A program made the translations under genes and the position numbers. Under the pieces are notes generated by a model. The model was not told the DNA's origin, ran no database searches, and saw nothing but the letters and a program-made list of their open reading frames with translations. Positions 12,937 through 21,442 of a stretch of DNA of 21,862 nt are shown here, piece by piece. Source of the stretch: JACDDK01 sp038198445 (GTDB lineage: Bacteria; Actinomycetota; Rubrobacteria; Rubrobacterales; Rubrobacteraceae); NCBI GenBank assembly GCA_038198445.1, contig JBBPZZ010000057.1, forward strand, positions 1 through 21,862, given 5' to 3'. How positions within the stretch are numbered: the first letter of the stretch is position 1; every line of letters starts with the position of its first letter.

Positions 12937-13855
12937 TTATGGATGCCGCCTTTCGCTCCCTATGCAACTCAGCCGCGTGGCGGACGCTCTGGAAATGTAT
13001 GTCCACGGTATCTTCGACTCGTCTGGCGTAGCCGCCCGCCATCGTTAGGGCAACCGGGATCCCGCGATCTCGGCACGACCCCAGGACCAGACGGTCCCGT
13101 TCGGCCAGGCCTTCCTTGCTCACTGAGAGCCGTCCGAGGCGGTCGTCCTCGAACGGGTCTGCTCCGGCCAGGTAGATCGCAAGCCCCGCCTCCGATTCCT
13201 CGAACGCGCGCTCCAGACCTTTTTCGAGCGCCGTCAGGAAGTCTCCGTCATTCGTCCCGTCCGGGAGCGGGATGTCCAGGTCGCTCGTCTCCTTGTGAAA
13301 CGGGAAGTTCTTGTCGCCGTGAATCGAGAGCGTGAAGACGGATGGATCGCCGCGAAGGATCTCCGCCGTCCCGTTTCCCTGATGGACGTCCGTGTCTATG
13401 ACGACGATCCGCTCGACCAGCCCTTCGGCGAGCACGGCGCGGGCGGCTATGGCGCTGTCGTTGAAGACGCAGTAGCCCTCGCCCCGGTCGGCGAAGGAGT
13501 GATGGGTGCCGCCCGCCAGGTTCGCGGCGAAGCCGTCTTCGAGGGCGGCGAGGCACGCTTCTAGGGTGCCGCCCGAGGCGCGGCGCGAGCGCTCGACCAT
13601 CAACTCGCTCCAGGGGAAGCCGATCCTCCGTATCTCCTTCCTGGTCAGCGTGCCGTTTACGACGTGACGCAGGTAGCCGGGGGTGTGGGCGCGGAGGATC
13701 TCCTCGTCCGAGACCGCTCGCGGGACGCGCAACTCGCCGGGACCGTGGATCCCATCGGCCGATACCCTCTCGCGCAACATGGAATACTTCACCATCGGGA
13801 ACTTATGGTCCCGCGGGAGCGGCAGCACGAACTGGTCACTGTAGAAAACCTTCAT
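12923..13855 (-). CDS. Histone-deacetylase-fold amidohydrolase (class IV-like / acetylpolyamine-type)
   Basis: A 310-residue arginase/deacetylase-fold protein that removes acyl groups from amines using zinc. Catalytic elements are present: the tandem histidines in GGTHHSFADRGEGYCVFND (H118, H119), zinc ligands D156 and H158 in DTDVHQGNG, D233 in GADPFEDD, and the transition-state tyrosine in GGY (Y276). ATG 13855 is followed by MKVFYSDQFVLPLPRDHKFP, the usual N-terminus. Upstream on the coding strand TACTAAT ends nine bases before the ATG, so the leader is very short. Bacterial homologues act on acetoin metabolism proteins or acetylpolyamines; the pairing with an amine-oxidase-like gene hints at the latter. 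The substrate is not proven. Confidence 0.88.
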   Translation of the reverse strand: MKVFYSDQFVLPLPRDHKFPMVKYSMLRERVSADGIHGPGELRVPRAVSDEEILRAHTPGYLRHVVNGTLTRKEIRRIGFPWSELMVERSRRASGGTLEACLAALEDGFAANLAGGTHHSFADRGEGYCVFNDSAIAARAVLAEGLVERIVVIDTDVHQGNGTAEILRGDPSVFTLSIHGDKNFPFHKETSDLDIPLPDGTNDGDFLTALEKGLERAFEESEAGLAIYLAGADPFEDDRLGRLSVSKEGLAERDRLVLGSCRDRGIPVALTMAGGYARRVEDTVDIHFQSVRHAAELHRERKAASINDQR

Positions 13856-13950
13856 GGAAGAGAGATTAGTACATCGGCCGGCGCGGCGTAAGGAGAGCTT
13901 TCATAAACCAGAGATACCACGTATGGTAGCATCCACCTTTTGTGGAACCC

Positions 13951-14757
13951 ATGGACGATTCTCTACAACAACGGCTCTTCCCCAGTATGCCCGGCGAGAT
14001 CGAACCGCCCGAGAGGAACCTCTATATCGGGACTTCCGGCTGGTCCTACGCGGACTGGGAGGGGACGGTCTACCCGGAAGGCGCCGCGGCGGGCGCCCGG
14101 CTCGCCGAGTACGTCAAGCACTACGCCACCGTCGAGATAGATTCGACCTTCTACGGAACGCCGAGAAGGAGCGCGGTCGAAAAGTGGCGCGAGGTCGCGC
14201 CGGAAGGCTTCCTCTTCGCGGCGAAGTTCCCACAGGAGATCACCCACGAGAAGAACCTCGTTAACTGCAGGGAACCCGCCGAGGTCTTCGTACGCACGAT
14301 GGAAGGGCTTGGCGACCGCCTCGGGCCGCTGCTCGTGCAGCTTCCTCCGTCTTTCGCGGTCGAGGGCATGGGTGTGCTGGAGGATTTCTTGAAAGTTTTG
14401 CCGGACGGCTTCCGGTACGCGGTCGAGGTTCGCCACTGGAGTTGGATCCGCTCGGACCTCGCCGCTATGCTCCGCGAGTACGGCGTCGCGTTGACCCTCA
14501 TTGACTACCCCAGGATGCCGCGACTCGACGAAGCCACCTCGGGTTTCTCGTATATCCGGTGGCTCGGTGACCGGCGCGAGTTCCCCTCCGGGCACACTCG
14601 GCTGAAGAAAAACCGCGACGACGACCTCCGATGGTGGTCAGGCCTGGTAGATGGATTCCTGGAAGAAGGGAAGACAGTCTTCGCCTACGCGAACAACCAT
14701 TACCAGAACCACTCCCCTTCGACTCTGGCGCGGTTCATGGAACTGCGGCACGGATGA
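13951..14757 (+). CDS. DUF72 (YecE-like) family protein
   Basis: A 268-residue TIM-barrel-like protein of the DUF72 family. The opening LYIGTSGWSYADWEGTVYP matches the family hallmark GTSGWSY..W. Later landmarks are EIDSTFYGTP, FLFAAKFPQEITHEKNL, LLVQLPPSF, YAVEVRHWSW and VFAYANNHYQNHSP near the end. The biochemical role of DUF72 is not established. ATG 13951 is chosen over GTG 13942, which lacks a ribosome site; ATG 13987 is also possible. Two small inverted repeats, TACCA/TGGTA (13915-13928) and CCAC/GTGG (13933-13945), precede the start and could be an operator. Its stop overlaps the next start in ATGA, so the two genes are translationally coupled. Confidence 0.87.
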   Translation: MDDSLQQRLFPSMPGEIEPPERNLYIGTSGWSYADWEGTVYPEGAAAGARLAEYVKHYATVEIDSTFYGTPRRSAVEKWREVAPEGFLFAAKFPQEITHEKNLVNCREPAEVFVRTMEGLGDRLGPLLVQLPPSFAVEGMGVLEDFLKVLPDGFRYAVEVRHWSWIRSDLAAMLREYGVALTLIDYPRMPRLDEATSGFSYIRWLGDRREFPSGHTRLKKNRDDDLRWWSGLVDGFLEEGKTVFAYANNHYQNHSPSTLARFMELRHG

Positions 14758-15527
14758 CGCCGGCTCCGGTTGTCTTTAGTACGGGATCTCTGTATCCGTT
14801 CGGCCTCGAACGAGTCTACGCCTGGGCGGCGGAGGCCGGGTACGACGGCGTGGAGATCATGATGGACGACCGATGGGATACCCACCAGGATGATTACCTT
14901 GTCTCCCTCGCCAACAGGCACGGAATTCCCATCCTGGCGCTCCATCCACCGCTCTACCGGGGCGCCTGGAATCTGGACCCTGGCGAGACCCTGGTCCGGG
15001 TGGCGAAGCTCGCGGACAGACTAGGTGTTCCGGTTGTGGTCGCGCATCCGCCGCCTCCGGGAAGGCCGCTCCAGAGGTGGAGTGCGGGACCTTTGCGAGA
15101 GGCCCGGAAGCAGGAAGCGACCATCGCCGTGGAGAACATGCCGCGAGGCCGCTCCCGCCGGGTCTTCACGGTCCGCTGGGGGAGTTGCCATCGGCCCGAG
15201 GACTTACTAGGTCTCGGTGAAGTAACGCTCGACACAAGCCATCTCGGGGCGAGCGGTGAGGACCTGATGCGGGCCTGGTCCGTGCTTGGAGGGCAACTCC
15301 GTCACGTCCACCTCTCCGACTCGAAGCTTACGGGAAAGGACGAGCATCGGCTGCCAGGTGTGGGCAAGCTGCCGCTCAAGCAGCTCCTTTCCGCAATCGG
15401 GAGGAGCGATTATCCGGGCGTGATCAGCCTGGAGCTCAAACCCTGGCCGCTCGGGGCTCCAGACCCCGAGAAGATCCGGGAGCGGATGCGCGAGGCGCTG
15501 GATTATACGCGGGAGGCCCTGGCCTAG
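14754..15527 (+). CDS. Sugar phosphate isomerase/epimerase-like TIM-barrel protein
   Basis: A 257-residue protein of the xylose-isomerase-like TIM-barrel superfamily. Metal- and substrate-site positions can be followed: GYDGVEIMMDD, ALHPPLY, VVVAHPP, IAVENMPRG, LDTSHLG, HVHLSDS and ISLELKPW. This is the E-H-E-D-H-E order of the family, which also includes endonuclease IV and sugar epimerases. The frame is open from 14631, but ATG 14754 overlaps the DUF72 stop as ATGA and starts just before the first strand, so it is preferred. The substrate is unknown. It is probably cotranscribed with DUF72 and, 42 bases on, the M29 aminopeptidase. Confidence 0.82.
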   Translation: MTPAPVVFSTGSLYPFGLERVYAWAAEAGYDGVEIMMDDRWDTHQDDYLVSLANRHGIPILALHPPLYRGAWNLDPGETLVRVAKLADRLGVPVVVAHPPPPGRPLQRWSAGPLREARKQEATIAVENMPRGRSRRVFTVRWGSCHRPEDLLGLGEVTLDTSHLGASGEDLMRAWSVLGGQLRHVHLSDSKLTGKDEHRLPGVGKLPLKQLLSAIGRSDYPGVISLELKPWPLGAPDPEKIRERMREALDYTREALA

Positions 15528-15569
15528 ATGGTAAGCTCTTCGGAGAATTCTTGAGCTGAGGAGTGTAAC

Positions 15570-16670
15570 TTGAGAGACGAACGTTTGAAGAAGCTGGCGC
15601 GGGTGCTGGTAGATTACTCGGTGGCCGCTGGTGAGAAGGATCAGGTACTACTGGCAGGCGGGGCTTCGGCGGAGCCTCTGATAAAAGAGGTCTACGCCCG
15701 CGTCCTCCAGGTGGGCGCCATCCCCATCCCGCAGGTCGCCCTGCCGGGGATGCAGGAGCTTTTCTTCGAGCACGCGCAAGATGTTCACTACGAAGAGACG
15801 CCGCCCATCGCGCGCTCTATCTACGAGGGGGCGGATGCTTTTATCTCCATCATGGCGCCGAGCAACACGCGTGCCCTGGCGAACGTCGACCCGACCAAGC
15901 AGCAAGCCCTCGGCAAGCGGGATAAGGCGGTGCAGGAGATCGTACTGAACAAGGACCGCTGGGCGCTCACCCTCTTCCCAACGGAGGCTCTCGCGCAGGA
16001 GTCGGATATGGGCCTCGCCGAGTACGAGGAGTTCGTGTTCGAGGCGATGGCGCTGAACGAGGAAGACCCCGCCCGTTACTGGCAAGAGAAGGCCGTGGAG
16101 CAGCAGCGGCTCATCGAGCGGCTGGAGCAATCGCGGGAGATCCACATAACCGGCCCGGAGACGGACCTGAAGCTCTCCGTCGCGGGACGTAAGTTCCTGA
16201 ACGGCGACGGCAAACACAACATGCCGTGCGGCGAGGTATTCACCGGCCCGGTAGAGGACTCGGCGAACGGCATGGTCTACTTCGGCATCCCGGTGGCCGT
16301 GGCCGGACATGAGGTTTCCGGTGTGCGGCTGCGTTTCCGCGATGGCAAGGTCGTGGAGGCGAGCGCGGAGAAAGGCGAGGCGTATCTCAACACCATGCTC
16401 GACGCGGACGCCGGAGCCCGGTATCTGGGGGAGCTTGGGATAGGGACGAACTACGGCATCCCACGGGCGACGAAGAACATCCTCTTCGACGAGAAGCTCG
16501 GCGGCACTATTCATCTCGCCGTCGGCAGATCCTACGAGCAGACCGGCGGCAAGAACGACTCCAGCGTCCACTGGGACCTTATCTGCGACCTACGCGAGGG
16601 CGGCGAACTGCGCGCCGACGGTGAGCTAATAGAACAGGACGGCGAGTTCCCGGACTTCAGCTTCGCATAG
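15570..16670 (+). CDS. M29-family metallo-aminopeptidase (AmpS/PepS type)
   Basis: A 366-residue cytoplasmic aminopeptidase that removes N-terminal residues using two metal ions. Candidate ligands follow the family pattern: E222 in NMPCGEVFTGPVEDSANG, E288 in LGELGIGTNYGI, E308 in LFDEKLGGTIH, H315, and the pair H334/D336 in SVHWDLICD; Y322 in GRSYEQTGG is the likely catalytic tyrosine. TTG 15570 is chosen because AGGAG lies six bases upstream. The length is slightly short of the usual 370-410 but all motifs are present. It is followed by the MATE gene after 30 bases. Confidence 0.92.
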   Translation: MRDERLKKLARVLVDYSVAAGEKDQVLLAGGASAEPLIKEVYARVLQVGAIPIPQVALPGMQELFFEHAQDVHYEETPPIARSIYEGADAFISIMAPSNTRALANVDPTKQQALGKRDKAVQEIVLNKDRWALTLFPTEALAQESDMGLAEYEEFVFEAMALNEEDPARYWQEKAVEQQRLIERLEQSREIHITGPETDLKLSVAGRKFLNGDGKHNMPCGEVFTGPVEDSANGMVYFGIPVAVAGHEVSGVRLRFRDGKVVEASAEKGEAYLNTMLDADAGARYLGELGIGTNYGIPRATKNILFDEKLGGTIHLAVGRSYEQTGGKNDSSVHWDLICDLREGGELRADGELIEQDGEFPDFSFA

Positions 16671-16700
16671 CCGAACGTTACAGGTGCGCGGAGGTTCGGG

Positions 16701-18014
16701 TTGAACCATCCCTCCAAAACACGGCGGTACGACCGGGAGCTCCTGCGCCTCGCCCTGCCGGCGCTCGGGGCGCTCGCCGCGGAATCGACTTACGTCCTGG
16801 TCGACACCGCCATCGTCGGCCACCTCGGGACACCGCAACTCGCTGCCCTGTCTATCGCCGGGACTCTACTGTCTTCGAGCCTTACGCTCTTCAACTTCCT
16901 GACCTACGGCACGACCGCCCGCGTGGCCCGGTTACACGGCGCCGGAGAGGAGGAGGCCGCCGGCCGGATCGGCGCCCAGGCCCTTTGGTTGTCTCTCGGA
17001 CTCGGCGGAGTCCTTTTCGCGCTGGCCCTGTTGCTGGCTCCATCAGCCGTGGGTCTCATGGGCGGAGCCGGACAGGTCGGTGGCATGTCGGTCGCGTACC
17101 TGAGGATCTCCGCGCTCGGTCTTCCGTTCGCAATGGTCGCGCTTGCGGGACAGGGATTCCTGCGGGGAGTTGGGGACCTGCGCCGGCCTCTCATTATCCT
17201 GGTGGCCGCCAACGCGGCGAACGTCGTCCTGGAGGTCTTGTTCGTCTACGGGTTCGGTTGGGGTATCTCCGGCTCCGCGTGGGGGACGGTGCTCGCCCAG
17301 GCGGGAATGGGAGCGGCGTTCATATTCGAACTCCTGCGGGCTCCGGCGGACTCCCGGCGTCCGCGGTGGAGCGTAATGCGTCCGCTGTTACGGATGGGTA
17401 GGGATATCGCCGTGCGGACTGGGGCGTTGCTTCTTTCCTTTGCTTTGGCGAGCGCCGTCATAGCCCGCATGGGTGCGGCTTCACTCGGGGCGCATCAGGT
17501 AGCGTTCCAGTTATTTATCTTCCTCGCGCTCATCCTGGACGCCATCGCCATCGCGGGACAGGTCATCGTGGGGCGGACTCTCGGGTCCGGAGACTCGGAG
17601 GGCGCTTACGAGGCCGCGCGGCGTATGATCTGGTGGTCCGTCGCCGTCGGAGGGCTTTTCAGCGTGACTCTTCTGGCGCTGACCGGGGTGATACCCACGC
17701 TCTTCACGGACGACCCGGCGGTGATGGAGCGCGCGCGGCGGATTTGGCCTCTGTTCGCCCTCATGCAGCCGATGGGCGCGGCCGTCTTCGCCCTCGACGG
17801 CATCCTTATCGGGGCGGGCGACACGCGGTTCCTGAAGTGGTCGATGGTCGCGGCGTTCGCCGCCTTCGCGCCGATTGCGCTGCTCTCTCTCGCGTTCGGC
17901 CTCGGCCCGGTTGGCGTCTGGGCGGGTCTGAACGTGCTGATGGTGGTGCGTCTCGTCACCTGCGGCGCGCGATTTGTGGGACGGCGGTGGGCCGTGGTCG
18001 GGGCCGCCGGATGA
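16701..18014 (+). CDS. MATE-family multidrug/toxin exporter (DinF-like)
   Basis: A 437-residue protein with about twelve membrane helices in two repeated halves. The first helix pair has VLVDTAIVGHLGTPQLAALSIAG, the DinF-subgroup form of the MATE signature. The second half has the matching MGAASLGAHQVAFQLFIF. It exports cationic or organic compounds in exchange for Na+ or H+; the substrate cannot be read from sequence. TTG 16701 is supported by GGAGG six bases upstream. It is the fourth gene of the plus-strand run beginning with DUF72. Many frames overlapping it look open, but only this one has family motifs. Confidence 0.92.
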   Translation: MNHPSKTRRYDRELLRLALPALGALAAESTYVLVDTAIVGHLGTPQLAALSIAGTLLSSSLTLFNFLTYGTTARVARLHGAGEEEAAGRIGAQALWLSLGLGGVLFALALLLAPSAVGLMGGAGQVGGMSVAYLRISALGLPFAMVALAGQGFLRGVGDLRRPLIILVAANAANVVLEVLFVYGFGWGISGSAWGTVLAQAGMGAAFIFELLRAPADSRRPRWSVMRPLLRMGRDIAVRTGALLLSFALASAVIARMGAASLGAHQVAFQLFIFLALILDAIAIAGQVIVGRTLGSGDSEGAYEAARRMIWWSVAVGGLFSVTLLALTGVIPTLFTDDPAVMERARRIWPLFALMQPMGAAVFALDGILIGAGDTRFLKWSMVAAFAAFAPIALLSLAFGLGPVGVWAGLNVLMVVRLVTCGARFVGRRWAVVGAAG

Positions 18015-18049
18015 GTGTTAGATGGCTATCCGGGGTACTGTGAGGAGTC

Positions 18050-18280
18050 ATGGAAGAGACGATGCTGCGCGTGGGCAATGTGCAGAGCGAGGCCGACCTG
18101 GAGGCCGTGCGGGACGTCCTGGACGAGAGCGGGGCCGACTACGAGCATATCCGCTCGGAGCCGGAGGACTTCTATCCCCAGACGGCGTACTTCTACGTTT
18201 CCTCGGACCTCGCGCGGGATGCCGAGAACCTCCTTCGCAAGCTTTCGGAGGAACACGGCTTCGACGCCGAGGTACTCTAG
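18050..18280 (+). CDS. Small DUF2007-like protein (76 aa)
   Basis: A short acidic protein, MEETMLRVGNVQSEADLEAV..., with pattern beta-helix-beta-helix: LRVGNVQS, EADLEAVRDVLDESGADYEHI, TAYFYVSSD and DAENLLRKLSEEHG. This resembles the DUF2007 putative signal-transducing fold, related to ACT/ferredoxin-like domains, but similarity is weak. ATG 18050 lies two bases after GAGGAG, which is close; ATG 18062 is an alternative. It follows the MATE gene by 35 bases and could be the end of that operon. Function unknown. Confidence 0.6.
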   Translation: MEETMLRVGNVQSEADLEAVRDVLDESGADYEHIRSEPEDFYPQTAYFYVSSDLARDAENLLRKLSEEHGFDAEVL

Positions 18281-18364
18281 CCGGACCGCGGGACCGCCAC
18301 TATATTCGCGGGCCGGGTTATATACTCGGTCGAGAACTTGTTGTTGCTTGAAAGGTGCTAGGTA

Positions 18365-19093
18365 GTGGCAAACGTGGGTGGCGAAATATCCGGGGGCACC
18401 GAGGCACGTTACGATACCGTATTTCTGGACGTGGATGGGACGCTTCTGTGGGTGGACCTCGACGTGGAGGGCTACGTCCGGGACCTGGCGCCGTACTCGA
18501 CCAATGGCGGCCTGAGCGTCGAGAAGGCGGCGGGGCCGGTGTGGGAGAGCATGCGCCGGCACATAAAGGAGAACATCGAACACCGCACGGAGGATGACCT
18601 CGCGGACTTCAAGCGCCGAAACGCGGAGATCACCGCCGAAGCGCTCGGCATAGAGGCACCTACGAAGATGCTGGCGGAGGTGGCGAACCGGAGAATCTCC
18701 TTCAACCCTTATCCAGAGTCCGAGGGCGTGCTGAGAGAGTTGCGTTCGATGGGCCTGAAGCTCTACGTGGTCTCGAATTGGGACATACTGCTCGAAGGCG
18801 TCCTGACGGACCTCGGCTGGAGAGATTACTTCGACGGCGTGGTGATCTCGGCTGTCGTCGGGTCCGAGAAGCCCGAGAGAGACATCTTCGAGCAGGCGTT
18901 GCGGATGAGCGGAAAACTGGAATATCGGAAGTCGGTGATCCACGTCGGCAACGACCCCGTTACTGACATCCGCGGCGCGGCCCAGAGCGGCCTGGATACG
19001 CTATTCATCAACCGCGAGAACGGCGTCAACACGCCGGAGGCCACGTTCGTCGCCCAGGACCTCAGAGGGCTACCGTCACTGGTGCGGGGCTAG
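18365..19093 (+). CDS. HAD-superfamily hydrolase (phosphatase-like)
   Basis: A 242-residue hydrolase with all four HAD motifs: DVDGT (D22, D24) for nucleophile and acid, VSNWD for motif II, GSEKPE supplying the lysine of motif III, and GNDPVTD for motif IV. The helical segment between motifs I and II is a type-1 cap. GTG 18365 is preceded by AAAGG and a TAGG. A TATACT at 18321-18326 could be its -10, though no -35 is clear. It ends four bases before GTP cyclohydrolase I, so the two are cotranscribed. Removing phosphate from a pterin intermediate is conceivable from position, but not shown by sequence. Confidence 0.87.
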   Translation: MANVGGEISGGTEARYDTVFLDVDGTLLWVDLDVEGYVRDLAPYSTNGGLSVEKAAGPVWESMRRHIKENIEHRTEDDLADFKRRNAEITAEALGIEAPTKMLAEVANRRISFNPYPESEGVLRELRSMGLKLYVVSNWDILLEGVLTDLGWRDYFDGVVISAVVGSEKPERDIFEQALRMSGKLEYRKSVIHVGNDPVTDIRGAAQSGLDTLFINRENGVNTPEATFVAQDLRGLPSLVRG

Positions 19094-19097
19094 CGAG

Positions 19098-19694
19098 ATG
19101 TCCGAGACCATCCCCCCGAGGCCCGGGATCGACAAACCGCGAATCGAGCGGGCGGTGCGGGAAATCCTCGCGGCTATCGGTGAGGACCCGGAGCGCGAGG
19201 GCGTGCTCGGCACCCCGAGGCGAGTCGCCGACGCCTACGCCGACCTCTTCGCCGGGCTCGCCGAAGACCCGATCCACCACCTCGAAGTCGGCTTTATGGA
19301 GGATGCGTGGGATCTGGTCCTCGTGCGCGACATTCCGCTTGCGAGCCTGTGCGAGCATCATCTCTTGCCGTTCGTGGGCCGGGCTCACCTCGGCTATCTT
19401 CCGAACGGCCGGGTAGTCGGGCTCTCGAAGCTGGCGCGGCTCGTTGAGGGTTACGCCAGGCGTCCGCAGCTTCAGGAGCGGCTGACCGCCCAGATCGCCG
19501 ACGCCCTCTTCGAGGCTCTCGGTTCGCGGGGATCTTTCGTGGTGATAGAGGCGGACCACTCGTGCATGACCATGCGCGGCGTGCAGAAGCCCGGCAGTAT
19601 TACCGTCACCTCCGCCGCGCGGGGAGTCTTCGAGGAGGACGCCGCGCGCCGCGCCGAGGTTATGGGTTTGATCTCGGTCGGACTGAACCGGTAG
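19098..19694 (+). CDS. folE: GTP cyclohydrolase I
   Basis: A 198-residue enzyme that converts GTP to 7,8-dihydroneopterin triphosphate and formate, the first step of folate and pterin synthesis. Zinc ligands C85 and H88 in SLCEHHLLPF and C156 in HSCMTMRG are present. So are EGYARRPQLQERLT (117-130) and TSAARG near the end, which contribute to GTP binding. The N-terminal EDPEREGVLGTPRRVADAY is also diagnostic. The length is normal. ATG 19098 lies four bases after the HAD stop. Its TAG is three bases from the end of the convergent polyphosphate glucokinase gene. No other folate gene is visible in the window. Confidence 0.96.
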   Translation: MSETIPPRPGIDKPRIERAVREILAAIGEDPEREGVLGTPRRVADAYADLFAGLAEDPIHHLEVGFMEDAWDLVLVRDIPLASLCEHHLLPFVGRAHLGYLPNGRVVGLSKLARLVEGYARRPQLQERLTAQIADALFEALGSRGSFVVIEADHSCMTMRGVQKPGSITVTSAARGVFEEDAARRAEVMGLISVGLNR

Positions 19695-19697
19695 CGC

Positions 19698-20450
19698 CTA
19701 TTCCATCGTTACGGTTGACTCTACGGAGCCTGCCAACGCGGCGCCCGCGATCCCCGCTTCGTTGAGCATCCGCGCGGTCGTGATCTTCGTTCGAGTTTCC
19801 ACGCGCGGCAGGAACTTATCCGCCTTCTTACTGATGCCGCCGCCGATGATGATCAGGTCCGGCCAGAACAAATTCTCTATGGTGTTGAGGTATTTCTCCA
19901 GGCGTTTCGCGTACTGCTCCCAGCTAAGGTCTTCGCGTTTGCGGGCGCCGTCGCCGGCGCGGGTCTCGGCGTCGTGGCCGTCGATCTCAATGTGACCTAG
20001 TTCGGTGTTCGGCACGAGCTGGCCGTGGACGAATAGGGCCGTACCGATCCCGGTCCCAAGCGTCAACATCAAGACTACTCCCTCAACGTCTCGTCCCGCG
20101 CCCCAGCGCATCTCCGCGAGCCCCGCCGCGTCGCCGTCGTTGACGATTCGTACTGGGTTTCCCAACTCCTTCTCGAGCGTCCCCTGAAGGTCGAAGCCAA
20201 TGGCCGCCTTGTCCACGTTTGCCGCAGTCTGCACGGCGCCGTTTTTTATCACCGCCGGAAATCCACACCCCACCGGGCCGTCCCAACCGGACCTCCTGAC
20301 GACCTCGACAGCCGTCTCGGCTATCGCCTGTGGCGTAGCCGGTTGGGGAGTTTTAATCCGCACGCGCTCGTCGATTAGTTCCCCGGAGTTCGTGTTCACG
20401 GGAGCACCCTTGATTCCAGAGCCGCCAATGTCCAGACCAAATACATTCAT
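19698..20450 (-). CDS. ppgK: Polyphosphate glucokinase (ROK family)
   Basis: A 250-residue ROK kinase that phosphorylates glucose with polyphosphate (and usually ATP). Motifs are FGLDIGGSGIKGA (phosphate-binding) at the start, TPQPATPQAI, NDGDAAGLAE with the catalytic Asp, MLTLGTGIGTALF, and ELGHIEIDG followed by GDGARKREDLSWEQYA. The last is characteristic of actinobacterial PpgK. ATG 20450 is chosen since GGGGAG lies five bases upstream; the in-frame GTG 20456 overlaps that ribosome site. TAGAAT (minus strand, 20486-20481) may be its -10, with no evident -35. A monocistronic gene, convergent with folE. Confidence 0.94.
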   Translation of the reverse strand: MNVFGLDIGGSGIKGAPVNTNSGELIDERVRIKTPQPATPQAIAETAVEVVRRSGWDGPVGCGFPAVIKNGAVQTAANVDKAAIGFDLQGTLEKELGNPVRIVNDGDAAGLAEMRWGAGRDVEGVVLMLTLGTGIGTALFVHGQLVPNTELGHIEIDGHDAETRAGDGARKREDLSWEQYAKRLEKYLNTIENLFWPDLIIIGGGISKKADKFLPRVETRTKITTARMLNEAGIAGAALAGSVESTVTME

Positions 20451-20496
20451 ATACACTCCCCAAAAAGGAACCTGAATGCCATTCTACCCGGATAGA

Positions 20497-20530
20497 CTAC
20501 TGGCCGTCGTACGGAGCACGCGGCCAGTAG
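20497..20530. terminator. Perfect 10-bp inverted repeat downstream of the FTR1 gene
   Basis: CTACTGGCCG (20497-20506) and CGGCCAGTAG (20521-20530) pair perfectly around a 14-base loop, about 40 bases after the FTR1 stop and upstream of ppgK. No U-tract follows on the minus strand, so it is either a U-less terminator or a regulatory site for ppgK. Confidence 0.45.
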
Positions 20531-20570
20531 GAGATCTATAAAAGGTGCCGGGGCTGGTGCGGCGCGCCCT

Positions 20571-21407
20571 TCAGGCGCTCTTCGTCTGGCCTGCATATCC
20601 TCGTGGCGCTCTCGCCCGCAGGAACATGTAGCCGACTGCCAGCAGGTAAGCGGCCCAGGCGGCGACCATGAGCAGGTCCGGGCTCGGGTTCCAGCCGAAG
20701 AACGAGGAGAGGAACTCGCCCAGAAGGCTCTCGGAGGTGAGAAGCGTTACCTGGGAGAAGTTCCAGACTGGCTCGAAGATGGAGGGTAGAAGACCGGCCT
20801 CCTGGAACTCGCCGATCCCGCGAGCCAGCAATCCCGCCGCGACCACGAGCAGCAGTAACCCCGTGATCTTGAAGAAGGCGCCAAGGTTTATCCTCTTTCC
20901 TCCAACATAGACTACGTAGCCCAGACCCGCCGCCGCCGCCAGACCCGCCACGGCGCCCGTCCCCACGGCCAGCGGCGTGGAAGCCTGCGTCACGCCGAAC
21001 ATGAACAGCGCCGTCTCGATTCCTTCACGCAGCACCATCGTGAACACGAGCGCCGCCAGGGCCAGCGAACTACCCTTCTTTACCGCCGCGTCAACGTCTT
21101 CCCGGATGCCCCGCGCCACACTGCTCGACTGCCGGCTCATCCAAAGGATCATGTACGTCAGGAACACCACTGCGAGCAACATGGCTACGCCCTCGAAGAC
21201 TTGCTCCGCTACGCCCTCCAACTCGGACGCCGTCGCAAAGAGTATCCCGGCCACCGCCAACGATACGGTCACCGCCGCGATCACGCCGTACCAGACCTTG
21301 ACCGCACCGTCCCGGTAACCGATCTTCGACACATACGCCAGAACTATCGCGACCAGCAGCGTTGCCTCGAACCCCTCACGTAACGTTAATAAAAAAGCAC
21401 CCAGCAT
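20571..21407 (-). CDS. FTR1-family high-affinity iron permease
   Basis: A 278-residue protein with about seven membrane helices. The two iron-binding REGxE motifs are present: LREGFEATLL (R10-E14) and LREGIETALF (R127-E131). FTR1/EfeU proteins import ferric iron coupled to oxidation, often with EfeO and the peroxidase EfeB. Neither partner is encoded here, so this is a stand-alone permease gene or its partners lie elsewhere. ATG 21407 is chosen because GGAGG lies eight bases upstream and the next residues LGAFLLTLREGFE are the family N-terminus; the frame is open to 21503. A Fur-type palindrome upstream suggests iron repression. Confidence 0.92.
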   Translation of the reverse strand: MLGAFLLTLREGFEATLLVAIVLAYVSKIGYRDGAVKVWYGVIAAVTVSLAVAGILFATASELEGVAEQVFEGVAMLLAVVFLTYMILWMSRQSSSVARGIREDVDAAVKKGSSLALAALVFTMVLREGIETALFMFGVTQASTPLAVGTGAVAGLAAAAGLGYVVYVGGKRINLGAFFKITGLLLLVVAAGLLARGIGEFQEAGLLPSIFEPVWNFSQVTLLTSESLLGEFLSSFFGWNPSPDLLMVAAWAAYLLAVGYMFLRARAPRGYAGQTKSA

Positions 21408-21442
21408 ACCCTCTCCCTCCGATAGTCGAGGCCTCTTGTGCA

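Noticed and set aside
15648..16571. A 307-codon minus-strand open frame opposite the M29 aminopeptidase gene
   Set aside because: It is a shadow of the antisense codon pattern; the plus-strand frame carries the complete M29 motif set.
18026..18943. A 305-codon minus-strand open frame opposite the DUF2007-like and HAD genes
   Set aside because: No recognisable motif; it spans two plus-strand genes and the gap between them with no start signal.
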